Positions 54,283 to 64,000 of a stretch of DNA of 64,000 nt are shown piece by piece (within the stretch, counting starts at the first letter, position 1; every line of letters starts with the position of its first letter). Made by a program: the position numbers and the translations under genes. The DNA is from Ulva prolifera (taxonomy: Eukaryota; Chlorophyta; Ulvophyceae; Ulvales; Ulvaceae). The DNA is taken from NCBI GenBank assembly GCA_023078555.1, contig CM041204.1, positions 2,022,485 through 2,086,484 on the forward strand. Direction: 5' to 3'. The notes beneath the pieces are model-generated. The model ran no database searches. It worked only from the letters and a program-made list of their open reading frames with translations, and had not been told where the DNA came from.

Positions 54283-56722
54283 ATGGTTGACAGCAACGTC
54301 TCAGCGCAATGGACGCCATCAGCACCTCATCATGTATCTACAGAGTATATCATGATCCTAAACGAAATCCCTCGTGATGTATTAGCTCGCTCCCGCGTTT
54401 TGACGACCATGTCGGAGATGTCTGGTGACTAAAGGCTGCCTGCGATCGTATCCCCGTCTGAGTTCAAGGCATGGAGCGACAGCATCACAGCTAAAGAGAA
54501 TATTTTTGGCTGCAGAGATGCCGTGCGCGCATGTACTGTGCTCAAGGTGAGCCACGCTTTCAGAACCACTCTCTCCAGAGGGCTATCGCAAAGCGTGACA
54601 TCCAAATGTTCAAGCTCATTTGAACAATTCACCTGTGCGAGCAGAAGACTGCTATGCGGGAGACCTAAAGACCCAGACGCAGCGTGCAGGTCGCTGATGC
54701 TGTGGACGATCCACGCCGTGATGAGTGGTTGAAGGTGACTGCAGGCATCCTGATCGACGGTGCCATTCGACATAATCGATCCGGGGCGCTTGACCCTCCG
54801 CAAGGCCTTTTAGCGGGTCTCGGACTGCTTCCAGACCAACTGGCGCTCCTCGTAATTGGAGCAGCGACAGGCGATGACCTTGCCAAGGAGCTAGGCATCC
54901 TGCTGGATGTTCTGCCCCGTCATCTCCATGCTCCACTCGTGGCAAAAATCGTCCCTCCCGACAGAGAGCTGTCTGTTCCTCCATTCAACGAGTCCCTCCC
55001 CTTCTTCGCAGCCCTCGCAGCGCTCCCGCCCGATATCCCGCCGCTCCTGCCCATCACTGTAGGCGCCAAGTCACCACAGTCCGCTCGAGCAGCATTGTGC
55101 GAACCACGGAGCGCCACTGCACAACAGAAGGCTGCAGGCCTGGCTGCGGCGCTGCACCACCACTCCAGCATCACCAGCCTCCGCCTGGACACACGCTCCG
55201 GATCCTGCGATGACGGACCATGCATGTCGATTCTTGCTCCGGGGATCGCCGCCCTCACCGGGCTGCGGGCGCTGCACCTTGACAACGACTACAGTTCAGG
55301 CTGACACCTGAAGGCGTGCTGCAGCTGAGTGGTGCTCTGCACAACATGTCACGCCTTCAGCAGCTGGCGTTTCGGATCCATGCCGCGCCAGAAACTGCCA
55401 CGTCATCGCACAAGATGCAGCTGCGCGGGAGGCGCCCAGGCGACACCCAAGCTTGTGCCCGTGGCAGAAAGGTCTGCCTGGCGACTGCGCTCTCTGCAGT
55501 CACAGCTCTCACGCACTTGCACATCAGGGGTACGGGCGAATGTTGGCGCTCCAACGCCGCCATCCCGCTCAAGCTGCCATGTCTCAGCCACATTACCATC
55601 GACAGCAGCAGACCCGCCGCTGCAGCCGCAATACTGAGCGCCCTCTCCGCACCTCTCTCCACTCTATCTCTTCAGGGGTGGTTTGAGTGGCATGAAGAGG
55701 ACATTGCAATCGCGCAGCAGCTGTGGGGCGCCGTCCACAGCCTCCAGCATCTGAGGGCCTTCTCGGTCTCGTTCCAACCACACACGGAACGCGTGGCGCC
55801 GGCCAAGGCAGCGCTGCTCGCCCACGCCCCTGCGACGCTCGCTTCCCTGTCCAGCCTGCAAGAGCTCTCCATCAGCGGTGACCTGGCTGAGCTCCGCGAC
55901 GTCATGCATGCGCTCGCCGACAGCGGCGTAGGAATCAAGCGGCTACAGGTGAGCTCAGGGAAGGAGCGAAACGAAGAGAACCGGCTGCCGTGGGCGTCGT
56001 CTGCAGAGTGGGGCGACCTCCTACACCACCTCGCCCGCCTGACGCAGATGCAGCACCTCGCGATCAACATCCAAAGCCTCGACCGCATGTGCTGTGGGGT
56101 AGCGGCGCTGGCACCGCTGACTCAGCTCACGGCGCTGCACATCTTCGCCTGGTGGGGCGGTCTCGACAGCGCGGAGGACGTTTTAACGCTCGTCAACATG
56201 CGGCAGCTGCGCAGCCTGGGTATCAACGGGTACCGGTTGTCTTTCGACCTCGATCGCGTACTCATGTTCAGCCTTGGCATCCTGCCGCTGCTTGAGGAGC
56301 TCGCCTTGAGGCCCCGAGACCTTGATCACGGCTTTGACGCCGAGTTCGTGCAGTCTTTTGTTCACTGGGGTGGGTCGTGGCCCTCGCTGCAGTGGGTTTC
56401 GTTTTTCACGCGCACGAGGAACGACGCGCTGTGGGCGCTCTTCGCCGCCTCGCACTTCCCGGCGCTGGAGGAGATGATGCTGTGTGAGATCGAAGCTGAT
56501 GAAGGGCTTGACTTACAGCCTGACGACCCGCGGTATCCCGGGTCTCTGCGCGAGGTGCTCGATGAGGAGGCAGCGAGGAAAGGCTTCCGCATCACGCTCG
56601 GATACGAGTGGACCCGACTCAGGTGGAAGAGCAAGTGGATGCCAGCAGCAGGTGCGTGCACTGTGTCTCCATACTGCCAGTGGTCCATTCAGATGTCTGT
56701 TCCGAGATGCTGTTTCCAGTAG
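54283..56722 (+). pseudogene. BTB-LRR gene, degenerate copy
   Basis: Exon 1 (54283-54546, 88 codons) corresponds to the BTB/SKP1-like exon: IPRDVLARSRVLTTMSEMSG, LPAIVSPSEFKAW. It has an in-frame TAA at 54430-54432. The intron 54547-54689 joins at the family's conserved site, and exon 2 starts VADAVDDPRRDEW. LRR-like sequence runs to about 55292. There one base is out of frame (DNDYS to FRLTPEGVLQL), and it continues to 56722 with LTHLHIRGTGE, LSTLSLQGWFEW and LQELSISGDLAELRD. Sequence is well diverged from units 1-3. Two lesions make it a pseudogene, unless one or both are sequencing errors. The remaining frames are long, so loss is probably recent. Confidence 0.7.
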
Positions 56723-58029
56723 CCAGACGGCAGCGCCATTCTGGTTTCAGTGAGAACCTGCTGATGGTACGTACGCTGCGCCGTCCTCTACTCGTCCCTG
56801 CATCCATAGGGAAGCTCAGGTGCATGTTCCCGCCAGGCTGTGTCTCGTGGTCCCGGTTTCCAGACGTTGTCCACGCTCCGGGCCAATGAGGTGTTGATTG
56901 AAGAGACGCCGGATGTGAAGCAGAGCCGGTCAGTGGCACCCAAAACTGTCTCTGTTGATGTCACACTTCCCCAGCACGTTCGGGCTGCTTGGATTGTGTG
57001 ATTCGCCATCGGCTGCGACCTTAACATATGGGAGCAGGAGCGGGAGGTGGACTGTCTTTTGATTGCATAAGCGGACTCGCTCAGGCTTGCTTAGCTTGGA
57101 GGCTAGCTGTATGCAGGAGACTGAGCATAGGGAAGGCTGCCAATGGCTGCAGAGTGTACAAGCCGACACGGACAGGCAAGGCGAGGCATCTTAAGTAAGA
57201 GACTCGTTTTCCCGTGCGCAAGCTGCAGCGAGCAGCGCCCAGAGGCGACCGAAGGCAGACCTGTGCTTGTTGGGTGACCGTTTTTTAAGTCAAATTTTTT
57301 GGGCCAGAGGAAGAAGCCGACGACCGCCAAGGGGCACCCCAGTGGATCTACTGCACCGGCACCTGTGACACTGGATGGGCGCCAGATCATCAGAGGATCA
57401 CATGAGTGCGTATGCGATGTAGTATAAAAAATTTTAATGTAATGTGTGCCCTGGTGCGCAAATGGTCTACAGCGTGGTAGGTAGGTTATTTTGTCGGGGG
57501 CAATTTTTCTTGGTCCGGATTCGAGACATGCCCTTGAATCATAAGCGCCCCAGCTGTATGCAAATATTCGTGCGGATGTACAGTGTGACATACTACACCT
57601 GGAACAGACGTGCTGTAGGAGGATAATAAGAATCCAGCTTGCTGGCGGTGGCAGAGGTGATGATGTGTGGTGGCGGGGGAGACGACGCACATGCTGCAAA
57701 GGTGGTCGTCCGCTTCAGAGAGCTGAGAGGTACAGGCCACGTGCATCAACCCCACCACCAGCCCGCATACAGTGGCAATGACCATGCCCCATGCTCACAC
57801 ACCAACCTGATGCCACCGATGCCAGACTATGACGCTCCCGACGGCTGCTTTCAACACTAGATTACATGTCCTCCAGCATTGCAAACCCAGCATACAAATA
57901 CAAATGCACTCCATGACAACATGGGATCCACTCCATGACAACATGCACTCCAGGTCGACTGCACAGGCACGCCACCGCTCACTCACACACGCCCTCCACA
58001 CAACAGCGCATACCGGCCACGAAGCAGCA
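56723..58029. other. intergenic between convergent BTB-LRR genes
   Basis: No gene is recognised. On the minus strand TGTAA at 57862-57866 lies about 165 nt after the stop of the minus-strand gene and may be its poly(A) signal. Confidence 0.5.
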
Positions 58030-61000
58030 TCATAGGCACGTCGCGAGGAACGGCACATGCAGCTCGTCCGCCAGCGCCTGGTGCACAGACGCAAACTCGG
58101 CAGTGTACAGGCACTCCACCGGCCGCAGCCGCTCTGACTCCGACCCCAGGCTCCCGATCTCGTCATCCTCCTCCGGATCACTTTCGTAACTGTAATCACC
58201 CATGTCCTCGTCGTCGTCGTCGTCGCTCTCGCCCCACCCCGGCACGAGCTCCATCTCCATACCCTGTAGGCTGAACCGCTCAAACTGCGGGATCTTCGCG
58301 AGGCCACGGATCATCGCCTCGACGCCGGTGCTGATGCGCGCCGCGACCATGTACAGCCGCCGCAGCCCCCGCATCCCCGGCAGCGCCGCCGCGAACGGCG
58401 CCGCAAACGCCTCTGTCAGCCCGCACTCGACGAGCGCGAGCTCGCTCAGCACGCGCAGCGCGCCCAGCGCGCACCCGAGGTCCGCCTGCGCCGCCACGGC
58501 CACCTCGCAGCGGTTCAGCTGCAGCGCGTCGAGCTGAGTCAGCGCGCCGATCGCAGCCACGTCCTCCTCCGTCGCCACGCAGCCGCGGTAGTTCGCGAGC
58601 TCGAGGTACGTGAGCGCGGGCAGCGCGGCGAGCGCGGCGCCGACCCCCGGCAACGGTCCCGCCCAGTCCCCGCGCTCCGTCGCGAGCCGCAGCCGGCGCA
58701 GCCCCGGCAGCCGCAGGCTCTCCAGGAACCCACCCCAGAGCTCCGGGAACGGCGGCCCATGGGCCCCCCGCACGTACCCCCGGCGGCTGCAGCGGCACAC
58801 CGCGCCGAGCGCGCGCAGCGCGCCCGCAGCGGCCGCAGCAGGCACAGCACGCAGCACGCTGCGCACGTCGCCGCTGATTGCGACGTCCTCGAGGTGGGGG
58901 AGCTGCGCGAGCGCCAGGGGGAGGTGCTCGGCGATACGGCCGTGCCACAGCCGCCGCCGCCGGCAGCCCTCGTGCTCCGGGAGGTCAATCAGCAGCGTGC
59001 GCAGCGCGGTGAGCCGTGCGAGGCCGCCGCAGAGCTGCGCCACCTCCGGCATGTCCGGGGCGCGCGCCACCAGGGTTTCCTCGTGCTCGGCGCCGAGGCT
59101 GAGGTGCGTCAGGGAGGGCGCGTGCAGGTGGCTCAGCAGGGGCGCGGCCGTCGCGAGCCAGCTCCCCGGCAGATCCAAGCTGCCCAGCTGCGGCAGCGAG
59201 ATGTCCGTGGTCACCTCCACGAGGGTGTCTGGCTGGCCGATTTTGATCGAGGTGAGGCTGGGTGCTCCGGAGAGCAGCCCCGCGATACACACAGGGGTCG
59301 TCGGCTTGGAGCGATCGGCCGTGAGCGCCCACTTTCGTGGGTTGACGGCCGGCACGGCGGTGATGTTTGCATCGAGTTCCCGCAGGTTGCCGGAGCCTGC
59401 GAAGGCCGGGCGCAGGAGGGGGAGGGAGGTGTAGCAGAAGGGGTCGAACAGGGTTCCGAGGGTGATACTGGACAGCCGCGGCAGGGTGCCGATCGCCGGG
59501 GCCGCGGCGGTCAGGGTTACCGGCGGGCAGTTGCCGAGGGTGAGGGCGGTGAGGGCGGTGTGGTGAGCGATTGCGTTCGCCAGGAGCGTCGCCTGTTCCT
59601 CAGGGTCCTGCGCCGGCGCGTCAGGGTCTCGGTGGAATCGTTTGCCGCCAGAGATGGTGAGGGAGAGGAGGGCCGGGGGGGAAGCCGGCAGGGCGTGGAG
59701 GGCCCGGAGGAGGGCCGGGGAGGCCTCAGCGAACACCTGTAAGGCCTTCGTATCGCCTGAGACCCTGAGCTGCAGGACTGCGGCATGGAGGTGGCGCGGG
59801 GTGATGCGGAGAACGCCCTCGACGCCCCCGGGGGTGGATTTTGCGGCGGCGCGAAACACCTGCTGTTGGAGAAGGGTCGGCAGGGTCGCCAGGGCTGCGG
59901 CGGCAGTGTCGGAGATGGTGGACGGGAGAGGGCCGCGGTCGCTCACCAGTCGGCGTAGATGTGCGATTCTTCGAGCCTCCTCTGCGGCCTGTAGGGTGTC
60001 CTCGGGGGGTTCGTCCATTGGCAAGCGAGGCGGCGGTCGGGGCGCGGCCAGGGTAGGGGCTGGGCGCTTCTGCGGAGATGGGGCGACCATGCGTGCGGCT
60101 GCGGCCGCGGCCCAGTCGCCGACGGCCTTGTCATCGAGAGCATCCGCGACCTGCACTCACGCGGCCGCTGCGTTGGGGTGGCTGAAGTCTTGCGGCGGAG
60201 TTGATGACTGCAGCGCACATGCATGGGAGACCAGATGTGTAGATCCCTCACGGACAAAGACCAGGAGGCAGGTAGGGCCGCAGGGATCGCATGCATGTAG
60301 TTACAAAGGGCGTTTGTAGTTACAAAGGGTGTTTGTAGTTACAAAGGGTGTATGTAGTTACAAAGGACAGAGGCCGGGCACCGAGCCATTGCTAGGAACT
60401 CACACGCAAATCCACTCATTCACCAGGCCAGTGCACACCCACTACGGGCAAGTGCACTGCACATGAGAAACTTCAAAAGCGTCTTCACAATTAGAAAAAT
60501 CACAGGCATCCAGCTTCACAAGGAAGCAGCTAGTCTTCAACCACGCAGCCCATCGTCGCATGACCGTCAAAGCCGTTGCAGCAAACAGCGCTGGCGTACA
60601 GCCAGCAGGAAACCATCTCCTCACGCACCGCAAATTTACAAAGGGTGTATGTATGCATGATTACAGTGTACGTGGGGTTGGACACGGGTGTGCATGATTC
60701 AGGAGAGGGGCAGCGGCACGAACAGAACCAGGCGCACGGCTATGGCAATCCAGTGATACGGCCTATTTACCACTGGATCCTTGCACGTCGTCCACTGGAT
60801 TGCCACAACAGCTGTCAGGGTGCAGCGGAGTGGTGGTACATGATGACGGGCAGTGTCTGCGAGCTGTTTGAGGGTACAGGGCGTGGCTCGTGAGTGCCTG
60901 GTCGAGTGTGCCTTGGAGATCTGATCGAGTGTGCCCATGACATGGCCTGTGCCTACGCACACCGATGCTTCACTCACCGACCCAGCATCTGAAGGAACCT

Positions 61001-61622
61001 CTTTGCATAACAGCATTGACAGGCCTTCTGGAGCATGCTGGATGGAAACGGTGCATTGCAGGCCTTTGCTGAAACACATCGGGGTGTTCAGAAGCACTGC
61101 TTAAGTTAATCAGTGATGTCCCTCTATGATGATGGGAGCATTCTGTGCGTCGGACGGACAGCATGCTCAGAGGGGGATGTCGATGCTGGTGCGCCAAGAG
61201 ATCCCACCAAAAGCTGGGTCAGTGAGTGAAGCATCGAATTGCACAGGCACAGGCCATGTCATGCCAGATGACCTGGCAGCATCCACGGCCCTGGGCAGCA
61301 CGCCGGCCAGCTGGCGCAGGCTGCACCAAGGACACACATGCAGGAGCAAACGCACCCGCAATGTTTTGCATATGTACTCGATGGACAGCTTCTTGCGCGC
61401 TTCAGCCTCGATCTCGCAGGCTTCCGTCCACGCGATGAACTCAGGAAGAGACACGGAGTCCGGCAGGCGCGCGTGGCCACCCGCCTCCACGATGCACTGC
61501 AGCACGCCAGACCTGGAGACAGTGTCTGCTTTGATGGTGCTGTATAGCATCAGGGCTCCCGATGGAGGCTCTGCGGGCGCCGTTGTGGCGAGGTGGACGC
61601 CCTGATCGTCTGAGCTCTCCAT
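58030..61622 (-). CDS. BTB/SKP1-like plus leucine-rich-repeat protein, divergent minus-strand member
   Basis: Exon 1 is 61622-61356 (89 codons) and exon 2 is 60150-58030, with a 1,205-bp phase-0 GT-AG intron; about 795 residues. Exon 1 reads MESSDDQGVHLATT, then GALMLYSTIKADTVSRSGVL, EAGGHARLPDSVSLPEF and a W, the same module as in units 1-3. Exon 2 begins VADALDDKAVGDW exactly at the family's splice site. LRRs follow (LTALTLGNCPPVTL, LTSIKIGQPDTL, LTYLELANYRGC, LSELALVECGLTEAF). An acidic block, SDDDDDEDMGDYSYE, lies near the C-terminus. The gene is intact, very GC-rich and clearly older than the tandem copies. The ATG at 61622 is the first in frame. The long intron holds LINE tail repeats, a hairpin and a large inverted repeat. 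Confidence 0.8.
60297..60430 (-). mobile_element. LINE 3' end with tandem tail, third copy
   Basis: On the minus strand GAGTGGATTTGCGTGTGAGT and a CTGTCCTTTGTAACTAC tail match the ends at 6825 and 39285. Here the tail is repeated four times as an 18-19-bp unit (CCCTTTGTAACTACAAACA and variants), typical of LINE 3' tails. Only the untranslated end is left. Confidence 0.7.
60743..60805. repeat. hairpin with 13-bp perfect arms
   Basis: TGGCAATCCAGTG (60743-60755) and CACTGGATTGCCA (60793-60805). The inner part repeats TACCACTGGATCC, so this is a rearranged relative of 53829-53873. Confidence 0.8.
60938..61265. repeat. imperfect inverted repeat, arms about 125 bp
   Basis: The minus-strand reading of 61060-60938 and the plus-strand reading of 61143-61265 share CAGCATGCTC, GCTGGGTC(A/G)GTGAGTGAAG and AGGCACAGGCCATGTCATG in the same order. 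The loop is about 80 bp. It lies in the intron of the minus-strand BTB-LRR gene. Confidence 0.65.
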
Positions 61623-62169
61623 CGCTGTTGAGCAGCCTCCAGCGTCAGTTCAGGACTCAATCACTACGATGATACTTGAAGACGCAGGATTCAGCAGGAT
61701 GCGTTGTAGTTGATTGACGAGGCGGTCGCTTGGGATCGTGGAATATCGTAGAGCACCACCAGGCCTGCAGACGGAGAAGCCGCTGTTGGAGTTCCGCTCT
61801 GCTAGTCTCGTGATCATTTTGTGATAATATAAGTGCTGAATCATGCTAGCAGATTGTGGACGCGCGCATGCTGTGTCAAGGTGTGTAGCGCAATGCATGT
61901 TACGCGATCGCTGCCGTGCAGACATCCCACGTGCATGCACGTGCGCAGGGACATGCATGATGCAGATGGCAATCTGCAAGGATGGCCGTACGTGCGTCCA
62001 TGCGACTGCATGGTCAGCAATTGACAAGGTGCTGCAGCAGCTTCTGCATGTCAGCAGAGGCGCACCGTGGAGATAATTAGTGACAAGAGACGTCGACGCT
62101 CTGCTTAAGAATTCCTAGACAAGTCACTGCAGTGCTCCGAGACGTCGGTGCCCTTGCCAACAGGCATCC
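61623..62169. other. upstream of the minus-strand BTB-LRR gene
   Basis: On the minus strand, around 61760-61700, the reading PGGALRYSTIPSDRLVNQL resembles the start of exon 1 (PSGALMLYSTIKADTV), ending in a stop shortly after. It may be a relic of a tandem BTB exon. No complete gene is seen. Confidence 0.35.
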
Positions 62170-62475
62170 AAAGCAGCAGCGACCCTGCTCTAAAGTAAAG
62201 TAGAGTAAAATAAATTAAATCTGAATTTACTGAGCCGTATCCTATTGGACATTGACAACTCCAAGTTAACGGGACCACATATTCCGAAGGAGTAAACCAC
62301 CTGGAACCCCCCCTCCAGACGACCGTACGCAACTCACAGGGCCTCCTCCTGTGCTAAGCGAGGTGGTCACGTACGGCCGTTTCGATTCCCCAAAGCGCAC
62401 GCAGAATCGAACCCATGACCTCCTGAAACGGAGGGGGTAGCTTTTAATCCGTCCTCAACCCATTGGACCCAGATG
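62170..62475 (-). mobile_element. SINE-like element: tRNA-like head and (TTTAC) tail
   Basis: Minus strand. Near 62470-62451, GTCCAATGGGTTGAGGAC forms a D-arm (GTCC/GGAC) with an A-box-like sequence. At 62414-62401, GGGTTCGATTCTGC matches a pol III B box. CCTCC/GGAGG between them can pair like a variable or anticodon stem. The T stem and acceptor do not pair well, so it is not a working tRNA. Downstream, 62285-62185 matches the repeat at 13845-13936 and ends in TTTAC-type repeats. Confidence 0.5.
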
Positions 62476-62544
62476 TGTCTGCAGTGAACATAGGATACCC
62501 AGGAACATGCGGCAAGATGCAGTCACAAGGTGTCTGGTAAGTTT

Positions 62545-62685
62545 CATGCAGTGTCGGGTCGCCTTGCAGAATTTCCAGGGCTGACATCGAGAAAATAGAC
62601 CTAAATAATCGGGCAGTCCCTCGAGGGACTGATCTGTGATGGGGCCAGTATCGGGCCCAACGACCCAACAGTTAACACCAGGCGC
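62545..62685 (-). mobile_element. MITE-like short element
   Basis: CAGTGTCGGGTCGCC at the left, the core GCAGAATTTCCAGGGCTGAC, and GGGCCCAACGACCC at the right are in the same arrangement as the 17409-17512 family, diverged. It contains the perfect hairpin CAGTCCCTCGAGGGACTG. Confidence 0.45.
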
Positions 62686-62961
62686 GACGTCGTACGAGTT
62701 TGTACTGGTAGCCAATTGACACCGCTTGCTTGATGTCGGCGGAGGCCGCCTGGGACAGGCCCCGCTGTGGCTGTCCACACATGTGCAGGACGGTCGCGAT
62801 CGATGCTTGCCGGGGGGGCATGCATGACCTCTCTGCAGATGACATTCGGAACACGTTTATGAACAGCTCGGCATTATCACATCCAAGTTGCACCCGAGCG
62901 CAGAACAAGATGTCCCTCCGGGACTACAGAATATTATATAATTGTCATATGTAAAGAAGAT

Positions 62962-62998
62962 GCATAATGTATAATGTATAATGTATAATGTATAATTC
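62962..62998 (+). repeat. microsatellite (ATAATGT)n
   Basis: Five consecutive 7-bp units starting at GCATAATGTATAATG. Confidence 0.85.
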
Positions 62999-64000
62999 TC
63001 ATATGAGAAGGCTATATAGCTAGGCCATCGTGCACCGCCGCGAGCCCATCCTTCAGGCAGCCAACGCACGCATGCACCACATGTGCACACCGATATCCCT
63101 CACAGGTTAATGATCAATCCTGCCACATGCATGCACGCTCTAAAAGCCTAGAATACCCTGGGCACGGGCGTATTGATGGCCATGGTGCGCACTGCGCAGC
63201 CCGGGCTCTCGGGAGAGATGGTCTCGGAACACCGGTACTGCTGCAGTCCGGTGGAGGCGTGAGCAGCCCCATTGAAATTTTGACAGCAACGCATCTTTCA
63301 AAACAGCCTTGTCTGCCAGACCTGATGTGATCCCATGAGGTCTGGCCAGATCTGTCAGCATCCTGGGCGCATGCAGGTGACGAGTAAAGCTTACCAGCTC
63401 CCTGCACCGGTCACCAGGCGCTATCAGTAGGCCCATCAGGCAGTACCTAGAACAGGTGGTCATGACTGCCGGTTTCTCTGACACCCCAGCCGGATCAAGC
63501 TGGGCATGGCAATGGCTACAGGTGGTGTTTTGCAGACGCGACCCGCGCGTAGCTGCGAACCGCGGCCAGAAACTGGACTGATCAGGATCACAGGTGTCGC
63601 CTAGCAGCATGAAGAATCTGCAGCATCGCTTTTTTGTGACACGTCGGTTGCCTCACGCGACTGATCTTGACGTGCCGTTCAGGCTCCACAACAGCCGGGG
63701 CAGTATAGCATTCAACGCCACATAAGTACAACTGATGTGACTATTATCATATCACTATTATCTCGAGATATGTATAGCTTGATCACATATGTGTATGATG
63801 CCAAAGGTGTCCACCGAACGCTTGGGGAAACCTCCCGCCACATAACGATCGAATCAGCCACAATTGACGTGTTGAGCACCACAACTTCCGTGCCCCATCA
63901 AATCGGTCTTGATAGGATTTGCTAGCTTGATCTGCCAGGAATGGAACCTTCGCACAGGCTGCAGCGATAGTGAAGCTGGACGAAGGACGGGCCGTTTGCC
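62999..64000. other. right edge, no gene recognised
   Basis: Short frames on both strands lack motifs. The last frame (63737-63925) is 62 codons and unsupported. Confidence 0.4.

Noticed and set aside
54430-54432. TAA as a sense codon (alternative genetic code)
   Set aside because: TAA and TAG codons end or are absent from all intact genes here, and this copy also has a frameshift; decay is simpler.
62395-62475. A functional tRNA gene on the minus strand
   Set aside because: A-box and B-box-like sequences and a D-arm are visible, but the T stem and acceptor stem do not pair and no clear anticodon loop forms. It fits a SINE head better.

Overview
The window looks like nuclear DNA of a eukaryotic microalga, most likely a green alga (inference). 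The genes are GC-rich and split by GT-AG introns. The donors are mostly GTGCG or GTGAG, and most acceptors end in GCAG without a clear pyrimidine tract. TGTAA, the usual chlorophyte poly(A) signal, occurs a few hundred bases after several stops. No rRNA, convincing functional tRNA, CRISPR array or bacterial operon was seen.

Layout. 1-3350: a near-perfect 404-bp satellite array that runs off the left edge. 5172-9229: a four-exon FAD-dependent D-amino-acid/D-aspartate oxidase gene with an antisense LINE fragment in intron 2. 9.7-38.2 kb: a tandem array of duplicated units. Each unit holds a BTB/SKP1-like plus leucine-rich-repeat (LRR) gene followed by a TATA-driven three-exon gene of unknown function ('gene X'). 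Unit 1 has an intact LRR gene and a dead gene X. Unit 2 has both intact. Unit 3 has a chimeric, frameshifted LRR gene and an intact gene X. A fourth unit survives only as an upstream remnant near 37.7-38.2 kb. Units 2 and 3 share about 6.8 kb of almost identical sequence. A truncated LINE lies directly against the 5' end of the unit-3 LRR gene. 40283-42223: a three-exon gene for a probable secreted helical protein.

43707-52212: a 12-exon telomerase reverse transcriptase (TERT) gene. It carries the N-terminal domain, the RNA-binding-domain motifs, all RT motifs with the catalytic aspartates, and the C-terminal extension. It is about 1,645 residues long because of low-complexity insertions. 54283-56722: a degenerate BTB-LRR pseudogene. 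58030-61622 (minus strand): a divergent intact BTB-LRR gene.

The rest is repeat-rich: three LINE 3' ends of one family, a small MITE-like family, a (TTTAC)-tailed SINE-like family, a four-copy 260-bp repeat, and several hairpins and palindromes. I found no obvious multi-gene pathway. The most notable items are the TERT gene and the visibly recombining BTB-LRR/gene X array. All exon models come from reading the sequence and matching family motifs; none is backed by transcript data.
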